Of a stretch of DNA of 64,000 bases, positions 8,530-16,784 are shown piece by piece. Every line of letters starts with the position of its first letter. The first letter of the stretch is position 1. Location: NCBI RefSeq assembly GCF_030815415.1, contig NZ_JAUSWW010000001.1, positions 5,208,001-5,272,000 of the forward strand, given 5' to 3'. The notes below the pieces were generated by a model, which was given only the letters and a program-made list of their open reading frames with translations, was not told where the DNA came from and ran no database searches. Position numbers and translations under genes: made by a program. Source of the stretch: Streptomyces canus (GTDB taxonomy: Bacteria > Actinomycetota > Actinomycetes > Streptomycetales > Streptomycetaceae).

Positions 8530-8907
8530 TCAGTCCCCGTCGGGCAGGACGACGTTGAGCGCCCAGGACACGATCGAGATGATCAGGGCGCCGAGCACCG
8601 CGGTCCAGAAGCCGTCGACGTGGAAGCTCAGGTCGACCTTGTCGGCCAGCCACGAGGTCAGCATCAGCATCAGCGCGTTGACGACCAGGGTGAACAGACC
8701 GAGGGTCAGGATCAGCAGCGGGAGACTAAGGAGCTTGACGACCGGCTTGACCAGGAAGTTCACGATGCCGAAGATCAGCGCGACGAGGATCAGGGTGCCG
8801 ATCTTCTTGCCCGTGCTGTCACCGGTCAGGGTGATCTTGTCCAGCAGCCAGACGGCGACCGCCAGGGCGCCCGCGTTGGCGATCGTCTTGACTACGAAAT
8901 TCTTCAT
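8530..8907 (-). CDS. Phage_holin_4-type membrane protein (PF04020-like)
   Basis: A 125-residue protein with about four transmembrane helices. It resembles the widespread phage_holin_4_2/YvlD family, which is chromosomal and despite its name not evidence of a phage. Its function is unknown; the family is often envelope- or stress-linked. The start is the ATG at 8907 (MKNFVVKTIANAGALAVAVW). It is the first gene of the operon with ptpA and cystathionine lyase and is divergent from the cupin gene. Confidence 0.85.
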   Translation of the reverse strand: MKNFVVKTIANAGALAVAVWLLDKITLTGDSTGKKIGTLILVALIFGIVNFLVKPVVKLLSLPLLILTLGLFTLVVNALMLMLTSWLADKVDLSFHVDGFWTAVLGALIISIVSWALNVVLPDGD

Positions 8908-8967
8908 GTGTCTGATCGTGGCAGAAGAGATCGGCGATCAGCAGTGTGACGAGGGCGGACAAGGGCG

Positions 8968-9285
8968 ATGAAGGCATTCCGGCTGGACGAACTGGAGGCG
9001 GAACGCGCCGCCAACGACGGCGCCTACCTGCAGTTTCTGCGTGAGCGGAGCATGTCGGTCGGGCTGTACGCGCTGGACGCGGGTGAACATGATCCACAGA
9101 AGCCGCACAATCAGGACGAGGTCTACTTCGTTGTGAGCGGCCGCGCCGCGATCACCGTGGGCATGGAGACCACCCAGGTCGCGCGCGGCAGCGTGGTCTA
9201 CGTACCGGCCGGCGTCGCCCACAAGTTCCACCACATCAGCGAGGACCTGCGGGTCCTCGTGGTGTTCTCTCCGCCCGAGAGCTGA
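8968..9285 (+). CDS. Cupin domain protein
   Basis: A 105-residue single-domain cupin. The two cupin motifs are visible: KPHNQDEVYFVVSGRAAITV with a metal-ligand His and Glu near residues 48-52, and YVPAGVAHKFHHI with the second-motif His near residue 90. Such small beta-barrels bind a metal and act as isomerases, dioxygenases or sensors; I cannot assign a reaction. The gene is divergent from the holin-like gene with a 60-base shared promoter space. Confidence 0.82.
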   Translation: MKAFRLDELEAERAANDGAYLQFLRERSMSVGLYALDAGEHDPQKPHNQDEVYFVVSGRAAITVGMETTQVARGSVVYVPAGVAHKFHHISEDLRVLVVFSPPES

Positions 9286-9465
9286 CCCGGAACCCCGGGA
9301 TTCCCTAGGGGATCAGTCAGGGGAGGACAAGGGGTGCGAGGCCCCCGCCGGCCCCCTCCCCGCCCTAGCATCGAGTGCAGGACATCAGAAGGATCCGGCA
9401 TCACGAGCCCGGGTCTTCGACCGGACCCGGCACGAGCGACGGGCAGAGAGACAAGGACGAGAGCA

Positions 9466-9678
9466 ATGGGAGATTTCTTCGCGGGACTGCCCTGGTGGGT
9501 GAAGTGGATCGCGGTGCCGGTCATCGCCCTGGTCGTGTTCGGCGGGCTGATAGCCAGCGTCGTCGGATTCGTCATCGGACTGCTCTTCAAGCTGCTGGTC
9601 TTCGTGGCCCTGGTCGGCGGACTGATCTACGTGGTGCGCAAGTTCACGTCGAGTTCCTCGTCGCGCGGCGACTGGTGA
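9466..9678 (+). CDS. Small membrane protein (DUF5326-like)
   Basis: A 70-residue protein with two transmembrane helices (about residues 12-36 and 38-57) and a polar, Ser-rich C-terminus (TSSSSSRGDW). It matches the small Streptomyces family I know as DUF5326; the function is unknown. The ATG at 9466 follows AAGGACGAGAG. It lies just upstream of ssgR and may mark the edge of the sporulation-related cluster. Confidence 0.78.
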   Translation: MGDFFAGLPWWVKWIAVPVIALVVFGGLIASVVGFVIGLLFKLLVFVALVGGLIYVVRKFTSSSSSRGDW

Positions 9679-9894
9679 CGCGTACGGCAACCCTCGAGCG
9701 GCACCGGTGATCGGCGGCCGGTAACAGGAATCGCCGGTTCCCTCGGGTGGGGGAAGTTTCGGTACAGGTCGAGTGCGAGCGGTGGCGGACGGTTAAAGTC
9801 CGGAATTCGACGCGGGGACGATCCCCCGCGAGCGGCGAACACCCCCTCCCGTGTCCCCCACACGGGCGGCCCCCTCGCGCTTCGGGAGTGACCC

Positions 9895-10842
9895 TTGGCC
9901 ACGGTTGACACCGCACCCGCGGAACGCCTCGCAGCCCCCGCACCGGTCCGGGCGGCGGACCCTTCGCCGGAACCACGACTCCGGCCGCCGGAGCAGCCCG
10001 CAGCCACGAGCCGGTCGCGCCCGGGGACACTCCCGGCACCGGCATCGAACCCGGCACCGAGACCAGTCTCCGCCGACTCCCCTGAGTCACCGCATTCCAC
10101 GACCCTCATCGGCTCCGTGCAGCGCGCGATGCGCCTGCTGGAATCCGTCGCCGAGCACGAACACGGCGCCCCCGCCAAACAACTGGCCCGCGAGACCGGC
10201 CTCGCCCTGCCCACGGCCTACCACCTGCTGCGCACCCTGGTCCACGAGGGTTATCTGCGCCGGGACCAGGGTCTGTTCTTCCTCGGCGAGGCGGCCGAAC
10301 GGCTGAGCAGCAGCGGAGCACAGGAGAAACGTCGCAGCACGATCGCCGAGACACTGGCCCACTGGCGCGACGCCATCGGCGTACCCGTGTACTACGCGAT
10401 CTACCGGGACGGCGAGATCGAGGTCATGTGCGTCTCCGAGACCCCGGGCAACCCGGCGGTCGAGGAATGGGCCGACTTCCGCGAGACGGCGCACGCGCAC
10501 GCGATCGGCCAATGCCTGCTTTCCCAGCTCGGCGAGGACGCCCGCCGCGACCACCTGGACCGCTACCCCGTGCAGGCCATCACTCCGTACACCGTGCGGG
10601 ACAACCACACGCTGCTGCGGCGTCTGGACCGGACACGGCGGATGGAACCGGTCTTCGAACGGCAGGAGTACGCACTGGGGACGGTCTGCGCGGCGATTCC
10701 GATCACTATGGGCACCACCGCCGCGACGGTGGCCATCTCGCTGCCCGCCCACCAGGCCGACCGACTGGCGGCCGCCACCCGTCAGCTGCAGAGCGAGGTC
10801 GGACGCCTCCTCGGGTCGCTGGCGATCTCTATCAGTATCTGA
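9895..10842 (+). CDS. ssgR: SsgR, IclR-family activator of ssgA
   Basis: A 315-residue IclR-type regulator. Residues 1-65 are a disordered Pro/Ala-rich leader, about 70-130 a winged helix-turn-helix (LARETGLALPTAYHLLRTL), and about 140-310 an IclR effector domain. It is identified as SsgR because ssgA follows directly; in S. coelicolor SsgR activates ssgA during development. The start is the TTG at 9895, preceded by GGGAG; TTG is rare and suggests weak translation. A shorter protein starting near the conserved domain cannot be excluded. The 130-base gap to ssgA would hold the SsgR-dependent ssgA promoter. Confidence 0.88.
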   Translation: MATVDTAPAERLAAPAPVRAADPSPEPRLRPPEQPAATSRSRPGTLPAPASNPAPRPVSADSPESPHSTTLIGSVQRAMRLLESVAEHEHGAPAKQLARETGLALPTAYHLLRTLVHEGYLRRDQGLFFLGEAAERLSSSGAQEKRRSTIAETLAHWRDAIGVPVYYAIYRDGEIEVMCVSETPGNPAVEEWADFRETAHAHAIGQCLLSQLGEDARRDHLDRYPVQAITPYTVRDNHTLLRRLDRTRRMEPVFERQEYALGTVCAAIPITMGTTAATVAISLPAHQADRLAAATRQLQSEVGRLLGSLAISISI

Positions 10843-10971
10843 AAACTCACTCCTTGTGATCTCCCGTGTACTTTCAGCAAACTTCCACCACAGTCAAAGG
10901 GATCATTCCCGGCCAGTCGACGGCAGATGACGGGGTAGACGATGGGTGAGTCGGTACAGGCAGAGGTCATG

Positions 10972-11379
10972 ATGAGCTTTCTCGTGTCCGAGGAGCTCGC
11001 CTTCCGCATCCCGGTGGAGCTGCGCTACGAGACCTACGATCCCTACGCCGTGCGGCTCACCTTCCATCTGCCCGGTGACGCGCCGGTGACCTGGGCTTTC
11101 GGGCGTGAGCTGCTGATCGACGGCGTGGGGCGGCCGTGCGGGGACGGGGATGTGCGCATCGCGCCCGCCGAGGCGGACACGCTGGGTGAGGTCCTGATCC
11201 GTCTTCAGGTCGGTGTCGACCAGGCGCTGTTCCGCTCCTCGGCGGCGCCGCTCATCGCCTTCCTCGACCGCACCGACAAGCTGGTGCCGCTGGGCCAGGA
11301 GGGGGCGCTCGCCGACTTCGACGCCCACCTCGAGGAGGCCCTGGACCGGATCCTGGCGGAGGAACAGAGCGCGGGCTGA
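10972..11379 (+). CDS. ssgA: SsgA, sporulation-specific cell division activator
   Basis: A 135-residue SsgA-like protein, an actinobacteria-specific family. The N-terminal MSFLVSEELAFRIPVELRYE and the central DAPVTWAFGRELL are the hallmarks of SsgA itself. It controls septum-site selection and peptidoglycan remodelling when aerial hyphae divide into spores. I use the ATG at 10972, where SsgA orthologues begin, with AGAGG about 5 bases upstream. An ATG three bases earlier and a start at 10942 are also in frame. It lies directly after ssgR and ends inside a strong terminator. Confidence 0.93.
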   Translation: MSFLVSEELAFRIPVELRYETYDPYAVRLTFHLPGDAPVTWAFGRELLIDGVGRPCGDGDVRIAPAEADTLGEVLIRLQVGVDQALFRSSAAPLIAFLDRTDKLVPLGQEGALADFDAHLEEALDRILAEEQSAG

Positions 11380-11414
11380 AGCGTTACGGCCATGAGGGGG
11401 GCGTAACGCTTCAG
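11376..11414 (+). terminator. ssgA terminator
   Basis: A 13-bp perfect stem (CTGAAGCGTTACG at 11376-11388, complement at 11402-11414). The ssgA stop codon is within the left arm. Confidence 0.82.
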
Positions 11415-11477
11415 CGCGGGCGTGGGGCTCGCGCAGGAACGCTTCTCCTCTGGGCGGGGCCCGGGGCATGCCACAGC

Positions 11478-11499
11478 GGCTGTACGCCGCCGTACAGCC
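11478..11499 (-). terminator. Terminator hairpin after the YibE/F gene
   Basis: GGCTGTACG at 11478-11486 pairs perfectly with 11491-11499 around a 4-base loop, about 30 bases past the stop codon of the YibE/F gene. Confidence 0.65.
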
Positions 11500-11526
11500 C
11501 TTCTTACGGCGGCGCGGGCGCCGGCG

Positions 11527-13188
11527 TCAGCGCTTGCGTCGCCGCCCGCGCCCGCCTCGTGCCGCGGTCGGCTGGGTGCCCGCCGACATCGACTGGGCTC
11601 CCGCCGGAGCCGGCCGCCCGCCCACCGGCGCCGTCCCGGAGCCAGGGAGCGGAGGCCGGTCGGCCGCCACCACCAGGGCCGCGAGGGCGGTCGTCACCGG
11701 CACAGACGCGACCAGGCCGATCGATCCCACCAGCGTGCGCACGATCTCCTCGGCGACGAGCTCGCTGTTGGCGACGGTCCCCACGCTGCTCTGCGCGATG
11801 GAGAAGAGCAGCAGCAGCGGCAGGGCGGCGCCCGCGTAGGCGAGGACGAGCGTGTTGACGACGGACGCGATGTGGTCGCGGCCGATGCGGATGCCCGCGC
11901 GGTACAGATCGCGCCAGCCCATCGACGGATTGGCCTCGTGCAGCTCCCAGACCGCCGACGTCTGGGTGACCGTCACATCGTCGAGGACACCGAGCGAACC
12001 GATGATGACACCGGCGAGCAGCAGACCGCTCATGTCGATCGACGGGTACAGGCCGTGGATCAGGCCGGTGTTGTCGTCCGTGTTGCCGGTGAGCGCGGCC
12101 CAGTCGATGAACAGCGAGCCGAGCACGCCGATCAGCAGCAGCGAGATCAGCGTGCCGAGCACCGCGACGGATGTTCTCGCCGACAGTCCATGGCACAGAT
12201 ACAGGGCGATCAGCATGATGGCGCTCGCCCCGACCACGGCCACGACCAGCGGGTTCGAGCCTTGCAGGATCGCGGGCAGGATGAAGAAGTTCAGGATCAT
12301 GAAGCTGATGGCCAACGCGACCAGCGCCATGACGCCCCGCAACCGCCCGACGACCACGACGGCGAGCGCGAAGATGCCGGCGAGCAGCGCCATGGGAAGC
12401 CTGCGGTTCACGTCGGTGACCGAGTACTGCAGGTCCTTGGGGGCGGAGGGCTCGTAGGCGACCACGACCTTCTCGCCCTGGTCCAACTGCCGTGACTGGT
12501 CCGGCTGCACGATCTCGGTGAACGTACGGCCCTTGTCGTCGCCGGTGTCGACGCGGATCGTCGCCTTCTTGCAGTCGCCGTCGGCCTGCTGCTGGGCGGA
12601 GGAGCCCTCGGCGGTGGAGGTGTCGCCGGTCGGGGTCTCGCCCGAGGCGTTGACCGACTTGCAGCTCACGCTCACGACCTTGGTGACCGTGGCCTGCTGG
12701 GTCTGACGGTCGAAGCCGACGCCGGTGCGCTCATGACCCGGCGCCCCCCCGGGCCACAGCACGACGAGCCCGACGATCACGGCGACGCCGAAGGGGATGA
12801 GGATCGCGGCGATGACCTTGCGCAGGTGCTTGGAGACGGGGGCCGCCGGGCCGTGACTGTGGCTGTGACCGTGCCCGCCGCCACCGCCACCGTCACCGCC
12901 GGTCCCCCCGCCACCGGAACCGGGGCCGTGCCCATGTCCGTGTCCGCCACCCGCGTCGTGCCCGTGGCCACCGGAACCGGCCCCCTGCTCGAACCGGCCG
13001 CCCGATCCGGGCTCCTGTCCGAACCAGTCACCTGTGCCGTTGCCCTGCTCGGGCCAGTCGCCGGAGCCCGGGCCGTACCCGTCGCCCTGCCCGTCCGCGG
13101 GCCCGGGTCTGTTGCCGGGCCCGTTTCCGGAACCGGGCCTGCGAGGAGGCTCGGGCGGTGGGAACGGGGACTGATGTGTCGTGGTCAC
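11527..13188 (-). CDS. YibE/F family membrane protein with Gly/His-rich N-terminus
   Basis: A 553-residue integral membrane protein. Residues 1-130 are low-complexity: Pro/Gly first, then a Gly/His stretch with many HGH repeats that could bind metal. A first helix lies at about 133-155, an extracytoplasmic domain at about 160-260, and about seven more helices follow to residue 520, as in the YibE/F family. The C-terminus is Arg/Lys-rich. The function is unknown; transport or signalling at the membrane is usually supposed. The extent of the disordered N-terminus depends on the start chosen. It is convergent with ssgA and divergent from thiC. Confidence 0.85.
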   Translation of the reverse strand: MTTTHQSPFPPPEPPRRPGSGNGPGNRPGPADGQGDGYGPGSGDWPEQGNGTGDWFGQEPGSGGRFEQGAGSGGHGHDAGGGHGHGHGPGSGGGGTGGDGGGGGGHGHSHSHGPAAPVSKHLRKVIAAILIPFGVAVIVGLVVLWPGGAPGHERTGVGFDRQTQQATVTKVVSVSCKSVNASGETPTGDTSTAEGSSAQQQADGDCKKATIRVDTGDDKGRTFTEIVQPDQSRQLDQGEKVVVAYEPSAPKDLQYSVTDVNRRLPMALLAGIFALAVVVVGRLRGVMALVALAISFMILNFFILPAILQGSNPLVVAVVGASAIMLIALYLCHGLSARTSVAVLGTLISLLLIGVLGSLFIDWAALTGNTDDNTGLIHGLYPSIDMSGLLLAGVIIGSLGVLDDVTVTQTSAVWELHEANPSMGWRDLYRAGIRIGRDHIASVVNTLVLAYAGAALPLLLLFSIAQSSVGTVANSELVAEEIVRTLVGSIGLVASVPVTTALAALVVAADRPPLPGSGTAPVGGRPAPAGAQSMSAGTQPTAARGGRGRRRKR

Positions 13189-13238
13189 CGACCGATCATC
13201 GCAAGAACGACAGGGGCCCTCTGTTCACCGCGCCCGAA

Positions 13239-13268
13239 TTGACGCTAGCGTGGGGGCACCTTTGTACA
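13239..13268 (+). promoter_or_regulatory. Candidate thiC promoter
   Basis: TTGACG at 13239-13244 and TGTACA at 13263-13268 are separated by 18 bases. The pair lies directly before the riboswitch, so the transcript would start within a few bases of the aptamer. Confidence 0.5.
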
Positions 13269-13270
13269 CG

Positions 13271-13432
13271 CGGGAGCTCGGAGCACCGGGCTGAGAGGGC
13301 GCTGACCTCCGTCCCAGCGATGTTTCACGTGGAACATCGTCACCAGCGAGTGACGTTCCACACGAAACGTCGGCAGACGGAAGCCGCTGCGTCGACCGCC
13401 GAACCTGTTACCGGGTAATGCCGGCGTAGGGA
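13271..13432 (+). promoter_or_regulatory. TPP riboswitch (THI box) controlling thiC
   Basis: The conserved aptamer cores are present: CTGAGA at 13291-13296, ACCTG at 13403-13407 and GGGTAATGCCGGCGTAGGGA at 13413-13432. The 3' part runs into the ribosome binding region of thiC (ATG at 13442), so thiamine pyrophosphate binding would block translation initiation. The variable region between the cores is about 107 bases and holds two hairpins: one centred on a parS-like palindrome (13318-13339) and one with GACGTT/AACGTC arms (13353-13371). Confidence 0.93.
13322..13335. other. parS-like site inside the riboswitch (one mismatch)
   Basis: GTTTCACGTGGAAC differs from parS at one base. It is the centre of a 22-base inverted repeat (13318-13339) with a single mismatched pair, which in RNA is a U-G wobble. 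The same bases can thus be a ParB site in DNA and a hairpin in the leader RNA. Confidence 0.7.
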
Positions 13433-13441
13433 GTAGGTCTC

Positions 13442-15265
13442 ATGACCATCAAGGACGCGCGCACGCCTGCCTTCAGCCAGGACGAACAGCCCCTTCAGGG
13501 CGAACAGTCCGCGGAGATCGGGAAGTCCATCGGCTGGCACAAGGCGTATGTCGAGGGCTCTCGCCCCGATCTGCGGGTGCCGGTCCGTCAGGTGCACCTC
13601 ACCAACGGGCAGTCGGTCACGCTGTACGACACATCGGGTCCGTACACCGATCCCCTGGTCGACACCGACGTACGGCGGGGTCTGGCCCCGCTCCGGGAGA
13701 ACTGGATCATCGCCCGCGGCGATACCGAGGAGTACGCGGGCCGTCCCGCCCGTCCCGAGGACGACGGCATCAAGCACACCTCGCCGCGGGGCGGCAACCT
13801 CCGCAACCTCGACGCGGTGTTCCCCGGGCGGCCCCGGCTGCCGCGCCGTAGCCGCGACGGTGAAGCGGTCACGCAGCTCGCGTACGCCCGGCGCGGTGAG
13901 ATCACGCCGGAGATGGAGTACGTGGCCCTGCGGGAGAACGTGGCCCCCGAGGTCGTCCGGGAGGAGATCGCGGCCGGCCGCGCGGTCCTCCCGGCCAACG
14001 TCAACCACCCCGAGATCGAGCCGATGATCATCGGCAAGCGGTTCCTGGTGAAGGTCAACGCCAACATCGGCAACTCCGCGGTGACGTCCTCCATCGAGGA
14101 GGAGGTCGAGAAGATGACCTGGGCGACCCGCTGGGGCGCCGACACGGTCATGGATCTGTCCACCGGCCGCAACATCCACACCACCCGCGAGTGGGTGCTG
14201 CGCAACTCCCCCGTCCCCATCGGCACGGTGCCGCTCTACCAGGCACTGGAGAAGGTGGACGGCAAGGCCGAGGAACTGACCTGGGAGATCTACAAGGACA
14301 CGGTCATCGAGCAGGCCGAGCAGGGCGTGGACTACATGACCGTCCACGCGGGCGTCCGCCTGCCGTACGTACCGCTGACGGCCAACCGGAAGACGGGCAT
14401 CGTCTCGCGCGGCGGCTCGATCATGGCGGCCTGGTGCCTCGCGCACCACAAGGAGTCGTTCCTCTACGAGAACTTCGAGGAACTCTGCGAGATCCTCGCC
14501 GCCTACGACGTCACGTACTCGCTCGGCGACGGCCTCCGGCCGGGTTCGATCGCGGACGCCAACGACGAGGCGCAGTTCGCGGAGTTGAGGACGCTCGGGG
14601 AACTCAACACGATCGCGAAGCGATTCAATGTACAGACCATGATCGAGGGTCCTGGGCACGTCCCGATGCACAAGATCAAGGAGAACATCGACCTTCAGCA
14701 GGAGATCTGCGAGGAGGCACCGTTCTATACGCTCGGCCCGCTGACCACGGACGTCGCCCCGGCGTACGACCACATCACCTCAGGCATCGGTGCCGCGATG
14801 ATCGCGTGGTGGGGCACGGCGATGCTCTGCTACGTCACGCCCAAGGAGCACTTGGGTCTGCCCAATCGTGACGACGTGAAGACAGGCGTCATCACCTACA
14901 AGATCGCGGCCCATGCGGCGGACCTCGCCAAGGGACACCCTGGCGCACAGGAGTGGGACGACGCGCTGTCGGACGCCCGCTTCGAGTTCCGGTGGGAGGA
15001 CCAGTTCAACCTCGCCCTCGACCCTGACACGGCCCGCGAGTTCCACGACGAGACACTCCCGGCCGAGCCGGCCAAGACGGCCCACTTCTGCTCCATGTGC
15101 GGACCCAAGTTCTGCTCGATGAAGATTAGCCAAAGCATCACAAAGCAGTTCGGCGGTACGGCGGCTGCGGGGGCGACGGCTGAGGAGGTCGCCGAAGGCA
15201 TGATGCAGAAGTCGAAGGAGTTCGCGGCCAGCGGGAACAGGGTGTACCTGCCACTCGCGGAGTGA
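13442..15265 (+). CDS. thiC: Phosphomethylpyrimidine synthase ThiC
   Basis: A 607-residue radical-SAM enzyme that converts aminoimidazole ribotide to HMP-phosphate, the pyrimidine half of thiamine. The Fe-S motif CSMCGPKFC ends at Cys558. The ATG at 13442 follows the TPP riboswitch. The residues after Met560 (I562 to E607) are encoded by DNA of different base composition, with more A/T. They differ strongly from the remnant tail at 16773-16905, which looks like the older native end: the present tail reads QSITKQFGGTAAAGATAEEV where the remnant has QDIRRRHGGNQEEI. The gene therefore appears to be a chimera made when an insertion replaced its 3' end. It is full length and probably active. Confidence 0.95.
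   Translation: MTIKDARTPAFSQDEQPLQGEQSAEIGKSIGWHKAYVEGSRPDLRVPVRQVHLTNGQSVTLYDTSGPYTDPLVDTDVRRGLAPLRENWIIARGDTEEYAGRPARPEDDGIKHTSPRGGNLRNLDAVFPGRPRLPRRSRDGEAVTQLAYARRGEITPEMEYVALRENVAPEVVREEIAAGRAVLPANVNHPEIEPMIIGKRFLVKVNANIGNSAVTSSIEEEVEKMTWATRWGADTVMDLSTGRNIHTTREWVLRNSPVPIGTVPLYQALEKVDGKAEELTWEIYKDTVIEQAEQGVDYMTVHAGVRLPYVPLTANRKTGIVSRGGSIMAAWCLAHHKESFLYENFEELCEILAAYDVTYSLGDGLRPGSIADANDEAQFAELRTLGELNTIAKRFNVQTMIEGPGHVPMHKIKENIDLQQEICEEAPFYTLGPLTTDVAPAYDHITSGIGAAMIAWWGTAMLCYVTPKEHLGLPNRDDVKTGVITYKIAAHAADLAKGHPGAQEWDDALSDARFEFRWEDQFNLALDPDTAREFHDETLPAEPAKTAHFCSMCGPKFCSMKISQSITKQFGGTAAAGATAEEVAEGMMQKSKEFAASGNRVYLPLAE
15115..15126 (+). repeat. Left 12-bp direct repeat (attL-like)
   Basis: CTCGATGAAGAT within thiC, spanning Cys558 to Ile562 just past the Fe-S motif; identical to 16773-16784. 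Confidence 0.7.
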
Positions 15266-15361
15266 GAACCGGGGTGCGATGCCTCGGCGCTTCGGGGCAT
15301 CGCTTCCCCCGGGAGCTCGGCAAGTCTGCCCTCCTGCTCTTTCGGCGGGCAGACTGCCCCC

Positions 15362-16735
15362 ATGACGAGAACATTGGGCAAGGGCGCCAACCTTCCTGTC
15401 GATTATCGTGCGGTGCGCGTCGAGTTCGTTTGGCACGAAAAGCCTGACGCGCCCGATGTCGACGGGTCGGCCTTGCTGCTCACTGGTGCCGGACGCGTTC
15501 GCGACGATGGTGACTTCGTCTTCTACAACCAGCCGCAACATGCGTCGAACGCTGTGACCCACCTGGGAAAGCAGAGTGCTGATGGCGTCCTCACCGACAC
15601 AGTCGAGGTCAATCTGCGCTTGCTTGACCCCGCCGTCGAGCGAGTTGTGCTGTGCGCTTCGGCCGATGGTGGAACGTTCGGGCAGGTGCCTGGGCTGACC
15701 TTGAGGCTCCTGGACGCGGTGAGCGGGACTGAGATCGCACGGTTTCCCATGGAGGCCGAGACGGAGACCGCGTTCATCGGCGGTGAGCTGTACCTACGGG
15801 CGGGGCAGTGGAAGTTCCGCGCAGTCGGTCAGGGTTACGCTTCGGGGCTCGCTGGGCTGGCCACCGACTTCGGCATCACCGTTGAGGATGCGTCCTCGGA
15901 TGCGTCCGTGCTCCCGGCGGCACCTGTTTCGCCATCGCCTGTCCCGGCCCCGGCATCTGCCGGCCCGCGCCTCAGCAAGGGCGAAGAACAACTGCCCGTC
16001 GATATGCGCAAGCGTCTGTCCCTGCGTAAGGAACAGGTGGCGGTGAGTCTGAGAAAGCATGGAGCAGTCGGAGTCACCGCGCGCGTCATCCTGGTCCTGG
16101 ACGCCTCCGGATCGATGTCTTTCCTCTATTCCAAGGGCGTCGTCGCCGATGTTGTGGAGCGCATGGCAGCGGTGGCCGCGCAGTTGGACGATGACGGTGA
16201 CATGCAAGCCTGGACGTTCGCTTCCAACGCGGCACGCCTCCCTGATCTGCGACTCGGGGACCTTCCCGAATGGCTGCGACTGCACGTCCGGGTGGGACAG
16301 ATCAGCCTCTTCCGGCGTAGTAAGAAGCCTGGCAGAGGGTTGGAACCCGGTCAGGTCGACATGCGGATGGTGGGTATCCAGAACGAAGAACAGAAGGCGA
16401 TCGCCCAAGTCCGTACGTATGTCCAGGAAACCCCTGCTGCTGTCCCCACCCTGGTGCTGTTCTTCTCCGACGGTGGCATCCACCGCAACGCCATGATCGA
16501 GCGAGAGTTGCGGGAAGCCGTTGAGGAACCGATCTTCTGGCAGTTCGTGGGGCTCGGACAGTCCGACTATGGAGTGTTGGAACGCTTCGACACCCTGCCG
16601 GGCCGTCGCGTCGACAACGTCGGATTCTTTGCTGTGGACGACATCAGCACAGTCCCCGACCAGGAGCTGTACGACCGGATCCTGTCCGAGTTCCCGACCT
16701 GGATTGCTGCCGCCGGCCAGGCCGGCATCATTTGA
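15362..16735 (+). CDS. TerD-VWA domain protein (TerF-like)
   Basis: A 457-residue cytoplasmic protein. Residues about 1-185 form a TerD-type stress domain (DVDGSALLLTGAGRVRDDGDF and VFYNQP, with the acidic Ca2+-binding pattern). Residues about 190-215 are an Ala/Pro linker. Residues about 235-455 form a von Willebrand A domain with the MIDAS motif DASGSMS near residue 246. This is the architecture of TerF-like proteins of tellurite, phage and colicin resistance clusters. No other ter genes are nearby. Codon usage is less GC-biased than in the neighbours, with many GAT, GTT and GAA codons, and the gene lies inside the thiC insertion, so it is probably acquired. The role is stress- or defence-related by inference only. 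Confidence 0.85.
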   Translation: MTRTLGKGANLPVDYRAVRVEFVWHEKPDAPDVDGSALLLTGAGRVRDDGDFVFYNQPQHASNAVTHLGKQSADGVLTDTVEVNLRLLDPAVERVVLCASADGGTFGQVPGLTLRLLDAVSGTEIARFPMEAETETAFIGGELYLRAGQWKFRAVGQGYASGLAGLATDFGITVEDASSDASVLPAAPVSPSPVPAPASAGPRLSKGEEQLPVDMRKRLSLRKEQVAVSLRKHGAVGVTARVILVLDASGSMSFLYSKGVVADVVERMAAVAAQLDDDGDMQAWTFASNAARLPDLRLGDLPEWLRLHVRVGQISLFRRSKKPGRGLEPGQVDMRMVGIQNEEQKAIAQVRTYVQETPAAVPTLVLFFSDGGIHRNAMIERELREAVEEPIFWQFVGLGQSDYGVLERFDTLPGRRVDNVGFFAVDDISTVPDQELYDRILSEFPTWIAAAGQAGII

Positions 16736-16772
16736 TCTGATTCTTCCGGTCCCTCTCAGGGCTGAGGCTGTC

Positions 16773-16784
16773 CTCGATGAAGAT
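16773..16784 (+). repeat. Right 12-bp direct repeat (attR-like)
   Basis: CTCGATGAAGAT, identical to the copy inside thiC and 1,658 bases downstream of it. It forms the first bases of the thiC 3' remnant. Confidence 0.7.

Larger units (their letters stand above)
15115..16772. mobile_element. 1.66-kb insertion at the thiC 3' end carrying a TerD-VWA gene
   Basis: The segment begins with CTCGATGAAGAT inside thiC; an identical 12-mer follows it at 16773-16784, where the displaced native thiC tail continues. The insert supplies a new thiC 3' end that restores the frame, then the TerD-VWA gene, and has more A/T in third positions than the flanks. No integrase or transposase is recognisable inside. 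It resembles the footprint of a site-specific element that uses a gene 3' end as its attachment site and has lost its recombinase, or an allelic recombination event. Confidence 0.6.

Noticed and set aside
8530..8907. Phage remnant because of a 'holin' family name
   Set aside because: The PF04020 family is a chromosomal membrane family, and no other phage genes are near.
13355..13368. Second parS-like sequence in the riboswitch loop
   Set aside because: Three mismatches, including loss of the central CACGTG; probably only an RNA hairpin.
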